Assembly (NCBI RefSeq): GCF_017813235.1
Contig: NZ_JAGISH010000003.1
Span: 295,571-359,570 of the forward strand
Source: Sagittula salina
GTDB taxonomy: Bacteria > Pseudomonadota > Alphaproteobacteria > Rhodobacterales > Rhodobacteraceae
Length of the DNA stretch: 64,000 nt
Direction of reading: 5' to 3'
The notes under the pieces were generated by a model, which saw nothing but the letters and a program-made list of their open reading frames with translations, searched no databases and was not told the DNA's origin. Positions 16,737-25,954 of this stretch are shown piece after piece. How positions within the stretch are numbered: the first letter of the stretch is position 1; the number at the start of each line of letters is the position of its first letter. The position numbers and the translations under genes were made by a program.

Positions 16737-16780
16737 GTCGCCGTCGGACAGCCTGCGCCTCACCAGGTCGTTAATGGCGT

Positions 16781-16799
16781 CATTGTTCTGGCAACAATG
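16781..16799. promoter_or_regulatory. Inverted repeat downstream of rimM
   Basis: Perfect 7-bp arms CATTGTT and AACAATG around a 5-bp spacer, in the most AT-rich part of the 193-bp gap. TTGACA follows at 16805. No T-run is present, so an operator for the following gene is more likely than a terminator. Confidence 0.4.
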
Positions 16800-16929
16800 G
16801 ACAGTTGACAGATCACTATAGCGGGCAGGGGGAAAAATTAACGCCAAATCCGGTTCGAATCCATCCATATCCTGCCATAATTTCCATCCACTTTAGCCGC
16901 AATCGAGTCACATTTGATGGACGGTCGCG

Positions 16930-18063
16930 GTGGACAGGATCACACACAGATTACTCTTTATCAGCCTTGCGCTGATCCCGGCCTCTGCCATGTTGATGAT
17001 CGTTTGGCGCGGCGGGTTTCAACTGCCCGCGATGCTGCTGACGGTAGCCTGCAGCCTGATGGCGCTCGGCGGGTCGATGACCGAACCGCGCCGCCCGTCT
17101 GCCCCTGTCTCGCGCGGTTACGCAGCGCTGCGCCGCGTCCCGCGCGACCTGCCTGACACGGCCTCCCAGCACGCCGCCATCGCCCGCGCACTGGTACCGG
17201 AGGACCGCCAGGTGACGATGCACACCCCGCTGTCGCGGGAGCAGGCTACCGCATGGGTGCTGCGCCGCGCGCTGATGGGCTGGGGCCTCACCGATCTGGA
17301 CCGGATGACCGAAGAACAACGCGCGACGCTTTTCCTGCTGGCGCGGCTGATGACCACCGCCCCCGGAGAAGCCGGGCGGCTGGCGCAATATTTCCGTCGG
17401 CCCGATGCCGTTCTTGGCCTACGAGACGAAATCGACACCCTCGCCCGCGCCCGCGCCACATGGGACCGCGACCACCGCCTGTTTCTGGCGACGCAATGGC
17501 TCTGGACCCGCCAGCGTCACCATCACGAACCCGGCTCCCTGCTCGAAGCGCTTCAGGCGCTGGGGCCCTCCGACATCGACCTGTGGCACCGCGTGGTTCT
17601 GGAACATGACGGCAACCAGCCCGCCCAGCGCGACGCCGCGCTCTGGTGCCTGCGGCAGGCGGGGTGCGACCGTGCCACCGTGGCCACCTACCTCGCGCAG
17701 GTCGCGCTGGACGGGCGGCTGCTGGGGGCGGCGCACAGCGGCAACGCGGCCTACCTTGCGGCGGTCCGGGCCACCGTGGCGAACTGGAACGCCGGCCACT
17801 ACCGCACGGCCGAACTGGCGCTCGACCCGCCCGACGCGCTGGTGGGCGCGGAGCTGCGCGTGGCGCAGACCTTCCACCGCCTGTCCCACCTGACCGGACA
17901 GGCCTGGCCGATGCCGATCGGCGCATTTGGCCGGCACGACGGCCGGCCCCCCCGGTTGCGCCAGTCGTGGGACCTGGCCTCCGGGCATCTGACCCGGGAC
18001 CCGGAGCGCGGCGACTACCTCGACGCACCCGTGACCCTGCCGCTCCAGCCCCACATCGCATAG
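16930..18063 (+). CDS. Unknown membrane-anchored helical protein
   Basis: 377 residues from a GTG at 16930. Two adjacent membrane helices at about residues 7-25 and 30-50 are followed by a long soluble part rich in Ala, Arg, Leu and Trp, apparently all helical ([87 protein letters not shown]). The spacing of helices suggests a repeat-type helical domain, but I cannot assign a family. It lies between rimM and trmD. Codon use matches its neighbours. No catalytic motif is visible. Confidence 0.7.
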   Translation: MDRITHRLLFISLALIPASAMLMIVWRGGFQLPAMLLTVACSLMALGGSMTEPRRPSAPVSRGYAALRRVPRDLPDTASQHAAIARALVPEDRQVTMHTPLSREQATAWVLRRALMGWGLTDLDRMTEEQRATLFLLARLMTTAPGEAGRLAQYFRRPDAVLGLRDEIDTLARARATWDRDHRLFLATQWLWTRQRHHHEPGSLLEALQALGPSDIDLWHRVVLEHDGNQPAQRDAALWCLRQAGCDRATVATYLAQVALDGRLLGAAHSGNAAYLAAVRATVANWNAGHYRTAELALDPPDALVGAELRVAQTFHRLSHLTGQAWPMPIGAFGRHDGRPPRLRQSWDLASGHLTRDPERGDYLDAPVTLPLQPHIA

Positions 18064-18130
18064 GCCCGCGCCTGGTCTGCCTGCGCTCGACGCTTGCCTG
18101 CGACCTGCCCCTCGGGCTAAGGCAGCGCCC

Positions 18131-18928
18131 ATGTCCGACACGCCCCCCCTTTCGCACGGTCGCAAGACCATCCGCCCCACCCTGAAGCCACGCGAGCTGA
18201 TGACCGACCGCCCGACGCTGGCGCGGGCGTGGAACGCGCAGGTCATCACGCTCTTTCCGGAGGCCTTCCCCGGCGTTCTCGGCCTGTCCCTGACCGGCAA
18301 GGCGCTGAAGGAGGAACGCTGGCAGTTGCAAGCCATCCCCCTGCGCGACTTCGGCGAGGGCAAGCACCGCAATGTCGACGACACACCCGCGGGTGGCGGC
18401 GCGGGCATGGTGCTGCGTCCCGATGTCATGGGTGCCGCCATCGAACACGCCCGCGCCGATCAGGACCCCGCCGCTCCGCTGGTCTACCTCTCGCCGCGCG
18501 GGCGCCCCTTTACGCAGGCCACAGCCCGCGCGCTGGCGGACCGCCCCGGCGTGACGCTGATCTGCGGCCGTTTCGAAGGACTCGACCAGCGGGTGATCGA
18601 CCACTACGGCATCACGGAGGTCAGCCTAGGCGACTATGTGCTGACCGGCGGTGAGATCGCCGCGCAGGCGCTGCTGGATGCCACCGTGCGCCTGCTGCCC
18701 GGCGTGCTGGGCAATGCCGCCTCCACGGAGGAGGAAAGCTTTTCCGACGGTCTGCTGGAGCATCCGCAATACACCCGCCCCACCGAATGGCAGGGTCTTG
18801 GCATCCCCGACGTGTTGATGTCCGGCCACCATGGCGAAATCGCCAAATGGCGCCGCGCCCAGGCCGAAGCGCTGACCAAGGAGCGCCGCCCCGATCTCTG
18901 GGCTCTCTGGAAGGCGCGGCAGGGCTAG
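18131..18928 (+). CDS. trmD: tRNA (guanine-N1)-methyltransferase TrmD
   Basis: SPOUT methyltransferase that makes m1G37 in tRNAs and so prevents +1 frameshifting. 265 residues. [24 protein letters not shown] is the core N-terminus, [20 protein letters not shown] the GGG loop, and [14 protein letters not shown] with [18 protein letters not shown] the trefoil-knot SAM site. A 34-residue N-terminal extension precedes the core. I took ATG 18131 because TAAGG lies about 10 bases upstream; ATG 18200 would shorten it by 23 residues. Confidence 0.95.
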   Translation: MSDTPPLSHGRKTIRPTLKPRELMTDRPTLARAWNAQVITLFPEAFPGVLGLSLTGKALKEERWQLQAIPLRDFGEGKHRNVDDTPAGGGAGMVLRPDVMGAAIEHARADQDPAAPLVYLSPRGRPFTQATARALADRPGVTLICGRFEGLDQRVIDHYGITEVSLGDYVLTGGEIAAQALLDATVRLLPGVLGNAASTEEESFSDGLLEHPQYTRPTEWQGLGIPDVLMSGHHGEIAKWRRAQAEALTKERRPDLWALWKARQG

Positions 18929-18985
18929 GCTTTACGCAGCGGAAATCGCGCGGCACACTGGGTCCACCTGTACAGGAGTCAACCC

Positions 18986-19327
18986 ATGCGCCGCGCCCTC
19001 AGCCTGCTTTGCCTCGCCATCCCCTCCTTCGCCTCGCCCGTTCTCGGCTTTGAACACAGCGTGGAATACCGCTTTTCCGGGGTGGAACTGACCGGCTTTG
19101 CCATCACCGAAGGACCGGACGAAGACCCCGCGCTGCTGTCGCTCTCGCTGCTGACCGACAGCATGGGACCGATCACGCTCGAGATCGAATCCGACCTCGG
19201 CTTCGGCGACTGCGCGGCGGTGCTCGGGATGGCGCAGGGCGATCCGGGGACCAGTATCGTTCTGCAGGCGGACCTGAACGCGCGCACCCTGAACGGCGTC
19301 ACGCTGCTGCGCTGCTCCGCGCATTGA
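18986..19327 (+). CDS. Secreted small protein, unknown
   Basis: 113 residues with an N-terminal signal peptide (MRRALSLLCLAIPSFASPVLG). The mature part of about 92 residues looks like a beta-sandwich: alternating strands FEHSVEYRFSGVELTGFAIT, SLSLLTDSMGPITLEIESD and IVLQADLNARTLNGVTLL. Two cysteines (GDCAAV and LLRCSAH) could form a disulfide. It lies 57 bp after trmD and is followed by a terminator, so it may be the last gene of the trmD transcript. Family not recognised. Confidence 0.7.
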   Translation: MRRALSLLCLAIPSFASPVLGFEHSVEYRFSGVELTGFAITEGPDEDPALLSLSLLTDSMGPITLEIESDLGFGDCAAVLGMAQGDPGTSIVLQADLNARTLNGVTLLRCSAH

Positions 19328-19332
19328 CCCGA

Positions 19333-19374
19333 GCACGGCATCGTTAAGCTCAGCTAACGAACCCGTGCGTTTTT
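19333..19374 (+). terminator. Terminator before the transketolase operon
   Basis: Outer arms GCACGG (19333-19338) and CCGTGC (19363-19368) enclose an inner CGTTA/TAACG stem and are followed by GTTTTT. It ends transcription from trmD and the secreted-protein gene. Confidence 0.7.
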
Positions 19375-19435
19375 CGAACAAGTCACGCCAGCCTCCCCCG
19401 TGCTACGCAATCCCCGGAACCGAGGGAGGCGGGAG

Positions 19436-20275
19436 ATGACACAGACATTGTCCAACGTGTCGCTGGCACAGCGCGCGTGGAACATAAGGCGCAAGGCGCT
19501 CTTGATGGGCGAGGTGCAGGGGCAGGGCTACATCGGCCAGGCGCTTGGCGTCGCGGACGTGCTGGCGACGGCCTATTTCCACGCCATGGACTACCGCGCC
19601 GAGGATCCAGAATGGGAGGGGCGCGACCGTTTCTACCTGTCGATCGGGCACTATGCCATCGCACTCTATGCCGCGCTGATGGAGGCGGGCATCCTGCCCG
19701 ACGACGAGCTGGCGACCTACGGCATGGACGACAGCCGGATGCCCATGTCGGGCATGGCCTCCTACACGCCGGGGATGGAGATCACCGGCGGCTCCCTCGG
19801 GCAGGGTCTGGGCATCGCCGTGGGTGCGGCACTGGGCCTGAAGCGCAAGAAGAACCCCGCCTTCATCTTCAACCTCATGTCGGACGGCGAACTGGGCGAA
19901 GGATCCACCTGGGAGGCGGTCATGTCCGCCACCCAATGGCAGCTCGACAACCTGATCTGCGTGGTCGACTTCAACAACCAGCAGGCCGACGGGCCGTCCC
20001 GGAATGCGCTGGCGGTGGGGGCCGAGGCGCCCAAATGGCAGGCCTTTGGCTGGCACGCGCAGGAGGTCGACGGCAACGACATGGACGCGCTGGTCGCCGC
20101 CTTCGATGCCGCCCGCGCGCTGAAGGACCCGAAGCCCCGCGTCATCATCTGCAACACCACCATGTGCAAAGGCGTCGATTTCCTCGAAGCGCGCGAGATC
20201 ACCCATTTCGTCCGCGTCGAGGCCGACGAATGGGCCAAGGCACTGGAAAAGCTGGACGAAGGAAAACCGCAATGA
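19436..20275 (+). CDS. Transketolase, N-terminal (TPP-binding) subunit
   Basis: First half of a two-subunit transketolase, which moves a two-carbon ketol unit between sugar phosphates with thiamine diphosphate. 279 residues. The TPP/Mg motif is SDGELGEGSTWEAVMSATQWQLDNLICVVDFNN, and RFYLSIGHYAIALYAAL, TPGMEITGGSLGQGLGIAVGAALG and MCKGVDFLE are the other family landmarks. The stop overlaps the next start by 4 bases. Split transketolases usually serve dedicated sugar pathways such as apulose-4-phosphate or sulfosugar breakdown; which one applies here cannot be told. Confidence 0.92.
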   Translation: MTQTLSNVSLAQRAWNIRRKALLMGEVQGQGYIGQALGVADVLATAYFHAMDYRAEDPEWEGRDRFYLSIGHYAIALYAALMEAGILPDDELATYGMDDSRMPMSGMASYTPGMEITGGSLGQGLGIAVGAALGLKRKKNPAFIFNLMSDGELGEGSTWEAVMSATQWQLDNLICVVDFNNQQADGPSRNALAVGAEAPKWQAFGWHAQEVDGNDMDALVAAFDAARALKDPKPRVIICNTTMCKGVDFLEAREITHFVRVEADEWAKALEKLDEGKPQ

Positions 20276-21303
20276 CCCTCGCCTCGATGAAGCGCAAATA
20301 CGAACCACGCCGCGTGCCCGACCAGACGGTGGCGACCTCCGCCATGATCGCCTCGCTCTCGGCCGAAGGCTACGACACCGTCGACGCCCCGTTCGGCCAC
20401 GCGCTGACCCGCGCCGCCGAAGGCGATGACCGGGTCGTCGGCCTCTCCGCCGACCTGTCGAAATACACCGACCTGCATGTCTTTGCCAAAGCCATGCCGG
20501 ACCGCTTCTACCAGATGGGCATGGCCGAACAGCTTCTCATGTCGGCGGCGGCGGGCATGGCGCGCGAGGGCTTCATCCCCTTCGCCACCACCTACGCCGT
20601 CTTCGCCTCGCGCCGGGCCTACGATTTCATCGCCATGGCCATCGCAGAGGAAAACCTGCCGGTGAAGATCGCCTGCGCCCTGCCCGGCCTGACCACGGGC
20701 TACGGCCCCTCGCACCAGGCGACCGAGGACCTCGCGATCTTCCGGGGCCTGCCGAACATGGTGGTGATCGACCCCTGCGACGCCACCGACATCGCCGGCA
20801 TGGTGCCGGAGATGATCGCCCACGACGGTCCGGTCTACGCCCGCCTTCTGCGCGGCAAGGTCGCCAAGGTGCTGACCCGGCACAAGCCCGACTACCGCTT
20901 CCGGCTGGGAAAGGCGCAGATGATCCGCGAGGGCCGCGACGTGCTGGTGATCGCATCGGGCATCATGACCATGCGCGCGCTCGACGCCGCCGAACGCCTC
21001 GCGCAGGACAATGTCGACGTCGCCGTGCTGCACGTCCCCACGATCAAGCCGCTCGATACGGAGACGATCCTCGCCGAGGTCGGACGCGGCGGGCGGCTGG
21101 TGGTCACGGCGGAAAATCATACAGAAAATGGCGGGCTGGGCGAGGCCGTGGCGCGCCAGATCCTGACAGCGGGGCATACCCCGTCCTTCCGCATGATCGC
21201 CCTGCCCGACGAATTTCTGGAGGCGGGGGCGCTGCCCACGCTGCACGACATGTACGGCCTCTCCGTCGACCGGGTCGCGGAGAGCATCAAGGGCTGGCTG
21301 TAG
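20272..21303 (+). CDS. Transketolase, C-terminal (pyrimidine-binding) subunit
   Basis: 343 residues, partner of the previous gene. VGLSADLSKYTDLHVFAKAMPDRFYQMGMAEQLLMSAAAGMA holds the glutamate that activates TPP (GMAEQ), and EGFIPFATTYAVFASRRAYDFI with CALPGLTTGYGPSHQATEDLAIFRGLPNMVVIDPCDATD is the standard Pyr domain. The C-terminal swivel domain contains LVIASGIMTMRALDAAERL and VTAENHTENGGLGEAV. It is tightly coupled to the N subunit and followed 30 bp later by a dehydrogenase. Confidence 0.93.
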   Translation: MTLASMKRKYEPRRVPDQTVATSAMIASLSAEGYDTVDAPFGHALTRAAEGDDRVVGLSADLSKYTDLHVFAKAMPDRFYQMGMAEQLLMSAAAGMAREGFIPFATTYAVFASRRAYDFIAMAIAEENLPVKIACALPGLTTGYGPSHQATEDLAIFRGLPNMVVIDPCDATDIAGMVPEMIAHDGPVYARLLRGKVAKVLTRHKPDYRFRLGKAQMIREGRDVLVIASGIMTMRALDAAERLAQDNVDVAVLHVPTIKPLDTETILAEVGRGGRLVVTAENHTENGGLGEAVARQILTAGHTPSFRMIALPDEFLEAGALPTLHDMYGLSVDRVAESIKGWL

Positions 21304-21333
21304 CGCCAATCGAACGCCCACAGGGAGAACACC

Positions 21334-22089
21334 ATGGGACTACTGGACGGAAAGACCGCCATCATCACCGGCGCGGCATCCCCGCGCGGGCTGGGCAAGG
21401 CCGCGGCCATGCTCTTTGCCGAGCACGGCTGCCGCGTCGCCATCACCGACCTTGACGAAGCCGCGGCGCAGGCCGCCGCCGCCGACCTTCCGGGCACGGG
21501 GCACATCGGTCTCGCGGGCAATGTCACCGACCGGGGCGACTGCGACGCGGCGGCCCGCGCCGTGCTCGACGCCTTCGGCCGCATCGACATTCTGGTGAAC
21601 AACGCAGGCATCACCCAGCCGCTGAAGCTGATGGAGATCGCGCCCGAGAACTACGAGGCCGTCACAGACGTCTCCCTGCGCGGCACGCTCTACATGAGCC
21701 AGGCCGTCATCCCGGCGATGCGGGCGCAGGGCGCGGGCTCCATCGTCAACCTGTCGTCGGTTTCCGCCCAGCGCGGCGGCGGCATCTTCGGCGGTCCGCA
21801 TTACTCGGCGGCCAAGGCGGGCGTGCTGGGCCTGACAAAGGCGATGGCCCGCGAACTCGCCCCCGACGGCGTGCGCGCCAACGCGATCTGCCCCGGCTTC
21901 ATCGCCACCGACATCACCGCCGGGAAACTGACGCCCGAGATGCGCGCCCAGGCGCTGGCCAGCATCCCCATGGGCCGCGCCGGGGAAGCCTCGGACGTGG
22001 CGGGCTGCGCGCTTTTTCTCGCCTCCGACCTGTCGGCCTATTGCACCGGAACGGAGGTCGATGTGAACGGCGGGTCGCTTATCCACTGA
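21334..22089 (+). CDS. Short-chain dehydrogenase/reductase
   Basis: 251-residue classical SDR. Cofactor motif TGAASPRGLGKAAAM (a TGxxxGxG variant with an extra Pro-Arg), NNAG at about 88-91, catalytic Ser in VNLSSVSAQRG, and YSAAKAG (Tyr-x-x-x-Lys). It ends with CTGTEVDVNGGSLIH. The Asp in the DLDEAA stretch after strand 2 favours NAD(H). In this operon it probably oxidises a polyol or sugar (or reduces a ketose) that feeds the split transketolase; the substrate is unknown. A strong terminator follows. Confidence 0.9.
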   Translation: MGLLDGKTAIITGAASPRGLGKAAAMLFAEHGCRVAITDLDEAAAQAAAADLPGTGHIGLAGNVTDRGDCDAAARAVLDAFGRIDILVNNAGITQPLKLMEIAPENYEAVTDVSLRGTLYMSQAVIPAMRAQGAGSIVNLSSVSAQRGGGIFGGPHYSAAKAGVLGLTKAMARELAPDGVRANAICPGFIATDITAGKLTPEMRAQALASIPMGRAGEASDVAGCALFLASDLSAYCTGTEVDVNGGSLIH

Positions 22090-22243
22090 ACGGGTTTTTG
22101 GCGGCTCGCGGCGACGTCCCGGCGGCTCACCGGAGCCACTCACCGGGACGAGTCGTCGCGGGGCGGACGCACGGCGTTGCGCCTGTCGGAACGATATGCG
22201 ACACGCGCCCCCGGCAGATCATTGATTGATCTTTCGCCTCCCG

Positions 22244-22281
22244 ACGCCGCGCCCCCTCTCCCATTTGGGGCGCGGCGTTTT
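22244..22281 (+). terminator. Strong terminator of the transketolase-SDR operon
   Basis: Perfect 12-bp arms ACGCCGCGCCCC and GGGGCGCGGCGT around an 11-nt loop, followed by TTT. It lies between the SDR gene and the convergent LysR gene. Confidence 0.85.
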
Positions 22282-22315
22282 CCGTCCCCCGATTCCGCGC
22301 CGATCCTCCAGCCGT

Positions 22316-23275
22316 TCAGGTCGCTTGCGCCATCTGCTCCGGGCTGGCCGCAACCAGACGACACTGCCGTTCCAGCACCGCCTGCACCCGTGCCTCGTGC
22401 GCCTGCGCCTCTGACCCGATCCAGTCGCGAAACCGCCGCACGATGCGGCGTGTCAGGTGGCGCTCCGGGGCAACGAACCAATAGGCCGGAAAGACCATCA
22501 CCGGCAGCGCGGGCGCAAAGGGCACCAGTTCGCCGCGTTCCAGTTCGCCCAGGCACAGCGCCGCGCTGTCCAGCGCCACACCGCCGCCCTGCCTGGCCAT
22601 CTCGATGGCCATGGAGGACCGGTCAAAGCGGAACGGATAGCCCACCTCCGGCAGTGACAGCCGCTGCGCCGCCAGCCAGACATCCCAACGATACAGCGCC
22701 TTGGCGCTGTCGATCAGCCGCGCCTGCGCCAGCTGCGCCACCGGGTCGTCGAACCGCGCGAGGTAGGCGGGGCTGCACAGCGGCAGCACATAATCCTGCA
22801 TGACCGGCTCCACCACCAGCCCCTCCCAGCGGCCAAGGCCATAGCGCAGGTCGAAATCCACTGTCTCCGTCTCGAAGGCGGAGAATTCCGGCGTGGCGTC
22901 GACCCGGATGTTCCAATCCTCGTTCTGCGCCGAAAACCCCGCGATGCGCGACCCCAGCCAGCGCACCCCGAAGGACGGCGAGACCCGCAACACCAGCGAC
23001 CGCATGTCCCGCTGGCGGCTGATCGCGTCGCGCGCGTTCCTCAGCGCGGCGAAGGCCTGCGTGGTGGTCTGGAACAGACGCTCGCCGTCCTGTGTCAGCA
23101 CCAGCCGCCGCTTTTCGCGCCGGAACAGGCGGACGCCGAATTGCGCCTCCAGCGTCTTCAACTGCTGGCTGACGGCCGAGGGCGAAACGCCCAGCTCCGC
23201 CGCCGCCCGCGTCACGCTGCCAAGGCGGGCAACCGCCTCGAAATGTTCGGTTGCCTTCAGGTTGATGTCGCGCAT
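22316..23275 (-). CDS. LysR-family regulator (GcvA-like)
   Basis: 319 residues from the ATG at 23275 (MRDINLKATEHFEAVARLGSVTRAAAELGVSPSAVSQQLKTLEAQFGVRLFRREKRRLVLT). The HTH is canonical and is followed by an effector domain with GCVA-type features: SFGVRWLGSRIAGF, FDLRYGLGRWEGL, GGGVALDSAALCLGELERGELVPF. It is convergent with the SDR gene. It is the only regulator in the 4.8-kb insert, so control of the transketolase operon is plausible but unproven. It is separated from rplS by 451 bp. Confidence 0.88.
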   Translation of the reverse strand: MRDINLKATEHFEAVARLGSVTRAAAELGVSPSAVSQQLKTLEAQFGVRLFRREKRRLVLTQDGERLFQTTTQAFAALRNARDAISRQRDMRSLVLRVSPSFGVRWLGSRIAGFSAQNEDWNIRVDATPEFSAFETETVDFDLRYGLGRWEGLVVEPVMQDYVLPLCSPAYLARFDDPVAQLAQARLIDSAKALYRWDVWLAAQRLSLPEVGYPFRFDRSSMAIEMARQGGGVALDSAALCLGELERGELVPFAPALPVMVFPAYWFVAPERHLTRRIVRRFRDWIGSEAQAHEARVQAVLERQCRLVAASPEQMAQAT

Positions 23276-23460
23276 GTCGTCCCCCAGCGGCGACGGTATC
23301 CCGTCCGCATCCCCGCGCGCAATGGCCTGTCCGGCCTCGAACAGGCGCGGATGGACCTGTGCGGAGCCCCCCGGAGCCGTGTCGCCCCAGCGTGTTCCTA
23401 CCCGACTTTGGCCTGCCGCCTGCCCATACCCGCCCCATCGCCTGCCCGCCCGCGGAACCC

Positions 23461-23510
23461 CTTGCGAAACCCCTTGCGACATGGGCCTTGCGACATGGGC
23501 CTTGCGCGCG
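23461..23510. repeat. Tandem repeat of CCTTGCGA(CATGGG)
   Basis: CTTGCGA recurs at 23461, 23473 and 23487, with a diverged fourth copy at 23501 (spacing 12, 14 and 14). Two copies are an exact 14-mer CCTTGCGACATGGG. One copy supplies the -35 box of the rplS promoter. Confidence 0.7.
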
Positions 23511-23516
23511 TATAGG
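23488..23516 (+). promoter_or_regulatory. Probable promoter of rplS-rpmE
   Basis: -35 TTGCGA (23488-23493), 17-bp spacer, -10 TATAGG (23511-23516). The spacing is ideal and the -10 ends about 210 bases before rplS. The -35 lies inside a tandem repeat. Confidence 0.55.
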
Positions 23517-23726
23517 GGCGCATCCAGTGGGCACCGGGGCGACTCGGTGCCTGTTGGTTTCGTGAGACCGGTCCCCCGACACCGCGTCGGCAAGCCGCCC
23601 CACGACAGCAAAGCAAAAGCTGACGCGCGCATATCCCCACGCCCCGGCCCCATGGGCCGCGCAGGGGATCACTGCGCCGGCAGACATTTCCGCGGGCAAA
23701 CCGCGTGGTAGCAAAGGAGAGATCAG

Positions 23727-24107
23727 ATGGACCTGATCGCACAGCTCGAAGCGGAGCAGATCGCGACGCTGGGGAAGACCATCCCCGACTTCAAGGCCGG
23801 CGACACCATTCGCGTCGGCTTCAAGGTGACCGAAGGCACCCGTACCCGTGTGCAGAACTACGAAGGCGTCTGCATCAGCCGCAAGAACGGCAAGGGCATC
23901 GCGGGTTCGTTCACCGTCCGCAAGATTTCCTTCGGTGAAGGCGTGGAACGTGTGTTCCCGCTGCACTCCACCAACATCGACTACATCGAAGTCGTGCGCC
24001 GTGGCCGCGTCCGCCGCGCGAAGATGTATTACCTGCGTTCGCGCCGTGGCAAATCGGCCCGTATCGCGGAAGTCTCCAACTACAAGGCCCCGAAGGCCGA
24101 AGCGTAA
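23727..24107 (+). CDS. rplS: 50S ribosomal protein L19
   Basis: Large-subunit protein at the 30S-50S interface. 126 residues: [98 protein letters not shown] and a basic tail ending KAPKAEA. A strong AAAGGAGA lies just before the ATG. It is usually next to trmD; here 4.8 kb of other genes separate them. rpmE follows after 12 bp. Confidence 0.97.
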   Translation: MDLIAQLEAEQIATLGKTIPDFKAGDTIRVGFKVTEGTRTRVQNYEGVCISRKNGKGIAGSFTVRKISFGEGVERVFPLHSTNIDYIEVVRRGRVRRAKMYYLRSRRGKSARIAEVSNYKAPKAEA

Positions 24108-24119
24108 GGATCAGACGAG

Positions 24120-24341
24120 ATGAAAAAGGATCTGCACCCCGACTACCACCTCGTCACCGTCCGCATGACCGACGGGACCGAGTTCCAGACCCGCACCACC
24201 TGGGGCAAGGAAGGCGACACGCTCGTGCTCGACATCGACCCCACCGTGCACCCGGCATGGACCGGCGGCACGGGCCGTATGCTCGACCAGGGCGGCCGCG
24301 TGTCCAAGTTCAAGAAGAAGTACGAAGGCCTCGGCTTCTGA
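24120..24341 (+). CDS. rpmE: 50S ribosomal protein L31
   Basis: 73 residues: [50 protein letters not shown]...[11 protein letters not shown]. It lacks the CxxC zinc motif of many L31 proteins; the zinc-free form is normal in this group. It is co-transcribed with rplS and followed by a hairpin at 24371. Confidence 0.96.
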   Translation: MKKDLHPDYHLVTVRMTDGTEFQTRTTWGKEGDTLVLDIDPTVHPAWTGGTGRMLDQGGRVSKFKKKYEGLGF

Positions 24342-24370
24342 TCTCTTCCGGTCTTCGGATCGAAACGCAG

Positions 24371-24390
24371 CGCCGCCCCTCGGGGCGGCG
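24371..24390 (+). terminator. Hairpin after rpmE
   Basis: Arms CGCCGCCCC and GGGGCGGCG pair perfectly around a 2-base centre, followed by TCTTGCGTT, which is a weak T-run. It probably ends the rplS-rpmE transcript. Confidence 0.65.
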
Positions 24391-24539
24391 TCTTGCGTTC
24401 GGGGCCATGGTTTTCCGATGCGGTCAGCGGTCCCTTCTGCACTGTCCGTCACAGGGCAAGGCAACGTCCCGCCCTTTCGCACCGCCCGCCGTGCATCAGG
24501 CGTAACACTTGTCGCGCAACCGGCGACACACCTGGCGCG

Positions 24540-25919
24540 TCAGGTTTCCGGGACCATCCGCACGGGCATCGGCCCGTCCGGCGACGCCGCGCTCACACTC
24601 TTCGACTGAGGGCCCCCAGAGTTGTGAGGCGCGCGCGCTGCAGGCAACAGCAGGGTCACATCGGTCCCCTGCGCAGAGCTGCGGATGCGCAGCCCGCCCC
24701 CCGCGCCCTGCACGAAGCCCGCCACCATCGACAGCCCCAGCCCGGTGCCCTTGCCCTCCGGCTTGGTGGTAAAGAACGGCTCCATCACGTGATCCAGATG
24801 CTCCGCGACGATGCCCGCACCGGTATCTGACACGGTGATCGTCACGTAGGCCCCCGGCTCCAGCCGCGCGCCGTGATGTTCCGGCGTGCCCTCCAGCACC
24901 TCGTGCCCCGTGGCTATGGTCATCGTGCCCTGGCCCTCCATGGCATCGACCGCGTTCTTCACGAGGTTCAACAGCGCCGTCGTCAGCTGCCCCTCGTCGA
25001 CCTCGATATGCAGCCGCCGCTCCAGCGGAACGAAATTCCGCCTGATCCGGGATGGCACCATCGACCGCACCAGCATCATCATCTGGTCCATCGCCAGATT
25101 GGCATCCAGCACCCGCAGCCGCACCGGCGCCTTGCGCGCGTAGATCATCAGCTGCTGCACGACCTCCTCCGCCCGCAGCACCGCGATCTGCGCCTCCCGC
25201 ACGGCGGCCTCCCTGTCCTCTTCGGCGTCGGACAGGTGGTACAGGTCGAGATTGCCCTTCATCACGGTCAGCATGTTGTTGAAATCATGCGCCATGCCCC
25301 CGGCGAGCCGCCCGATGGCCGACATCTTCTGGTCCTGAGCCATCTGCTCCGCCGCGTCCTCCATCGTCAGCCGCGATTTCCGGGTGTAAAGCATCGCCAA
25401 AGCCACGTAGGCAAAGGCCGCCGCCGTCACCAGCACCGCGCCAAGCTGCCCTACCAGCCCCTCGAAACGATGCACATGGCTGGCCATGACCACCGCCGAC
25501 AGGGCGCCAAAGATGCTGATCTGCGCCCAGATCAGCCAGAGCATCCGGTCAGCGCGGCGGATCTGATAGGTGATCGCGGAAATCATCAGCACAGACCCGA
25601 CCCAGATCAGGGTTGGATCGCTCTGCATCCCCAGCCACGCGGGCAACCACATGAAGGACAGCACCACCACGAGGTACAGCAGCCCCGCGATGGTCAGATC
25701 TTCGGTGTCGGCGCGGTCCAGATGCGCGACGATGAACAGGAAGTGGGCCATATGGCACAACAGATAGCCCAGGCACCAGACAAAGGGCATGTACATGCCG
25801 TTGTAGAGATGCATCAGAAAAGCGCTGAGGCAGACGCCGACCAGCCGCAGGACCAGCTCGCGCCGGACGCCGTATTCGACCTCGTAGAGGTGTCGCATAT
25901 CGCGGCGCGCAACGCTCAT
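24540..25919 (-). CDS. Orphan membrane sensor histidine kinase
   Basis: 459 residues. About six membrane helices occupy residues 22-178 with almost no periplasmic loop, so the sensor domain is intramembrane. The HisKA box is GRLAGGMAHDFNNMLTVMKGNLDL with the phospho-acceptor at about His211. The ATPase domain has LLNLVKNAVDAME (N box), DTGAGI (G1), FFTTKPEGKGTGLGLSMV (F/G2). The H-box variant HDFNNML is typical of kinases in hybrid systems, but there is no receiver domain and no response regulator next to it. The last ~30 residues are unstructured. Two inverted repeats lie just upstream (25955-25985). Confidence 0.88.
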   Translation of the reverse strand: MSVARRDMRHLYEVEYGVRRELVLRLVGVCLSAFLMHLYNGMYMPFVWCLGYLLCHMAHFLFIVAHLDRADTEDLTIAGLLYLVVVLSFMWLPAWLGMQSDPTLIWVGSVLMISAITYQIRRADRMLWLIWAQISIFGALSAVVMASHVHRFEGLVGQLGAVLVTAAAFAYVALAMLYTRKSRLTMEDAAEQMAQDQKMSAIGRLAGGMAHDFNNMLTVMKGNLDLYHLSDAEEDREAAVREAQIAVLRAEEVVQQLMIYARKAPVRLRVLDANLAMDQMMMLVRSMVPSRIRRNFVPLERRLHIEVDEGQLTTALLNLVKNAVDAMEGQGTMTIATGHEVLEGTPEHHGARLEPGAYVTITVSDTGAGIVAEHLDHVMEPFFTTKPEGKGTGLGLSMVAGFVQGAGGGLRIRSSAQGTDVTLLLPAARAPHNSGGPQSKSVSAASPDGPMPVRMVPET

Positions 25920-25954
25920 CGCGGCTGTGGCCTCCCTCCCCGGCTTCCTCGCGT

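Larger units (their letters stand above)
23276..23726. other. 451-bp gap between LysR and rplS
   Basis: No supported gene. The rplS promoter and a tandem repeat of its -35 region lie at 23461-23516. The stretch 23276-23455 is GC-rich, has no clear structure and must contain the LysR promoter on the minus strand. The transcript leader of rplS would be about 200 bases long if the proposed promoter is right, long enough to hold a regulatory structure, although none was recognised. Confidence 0.5.
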
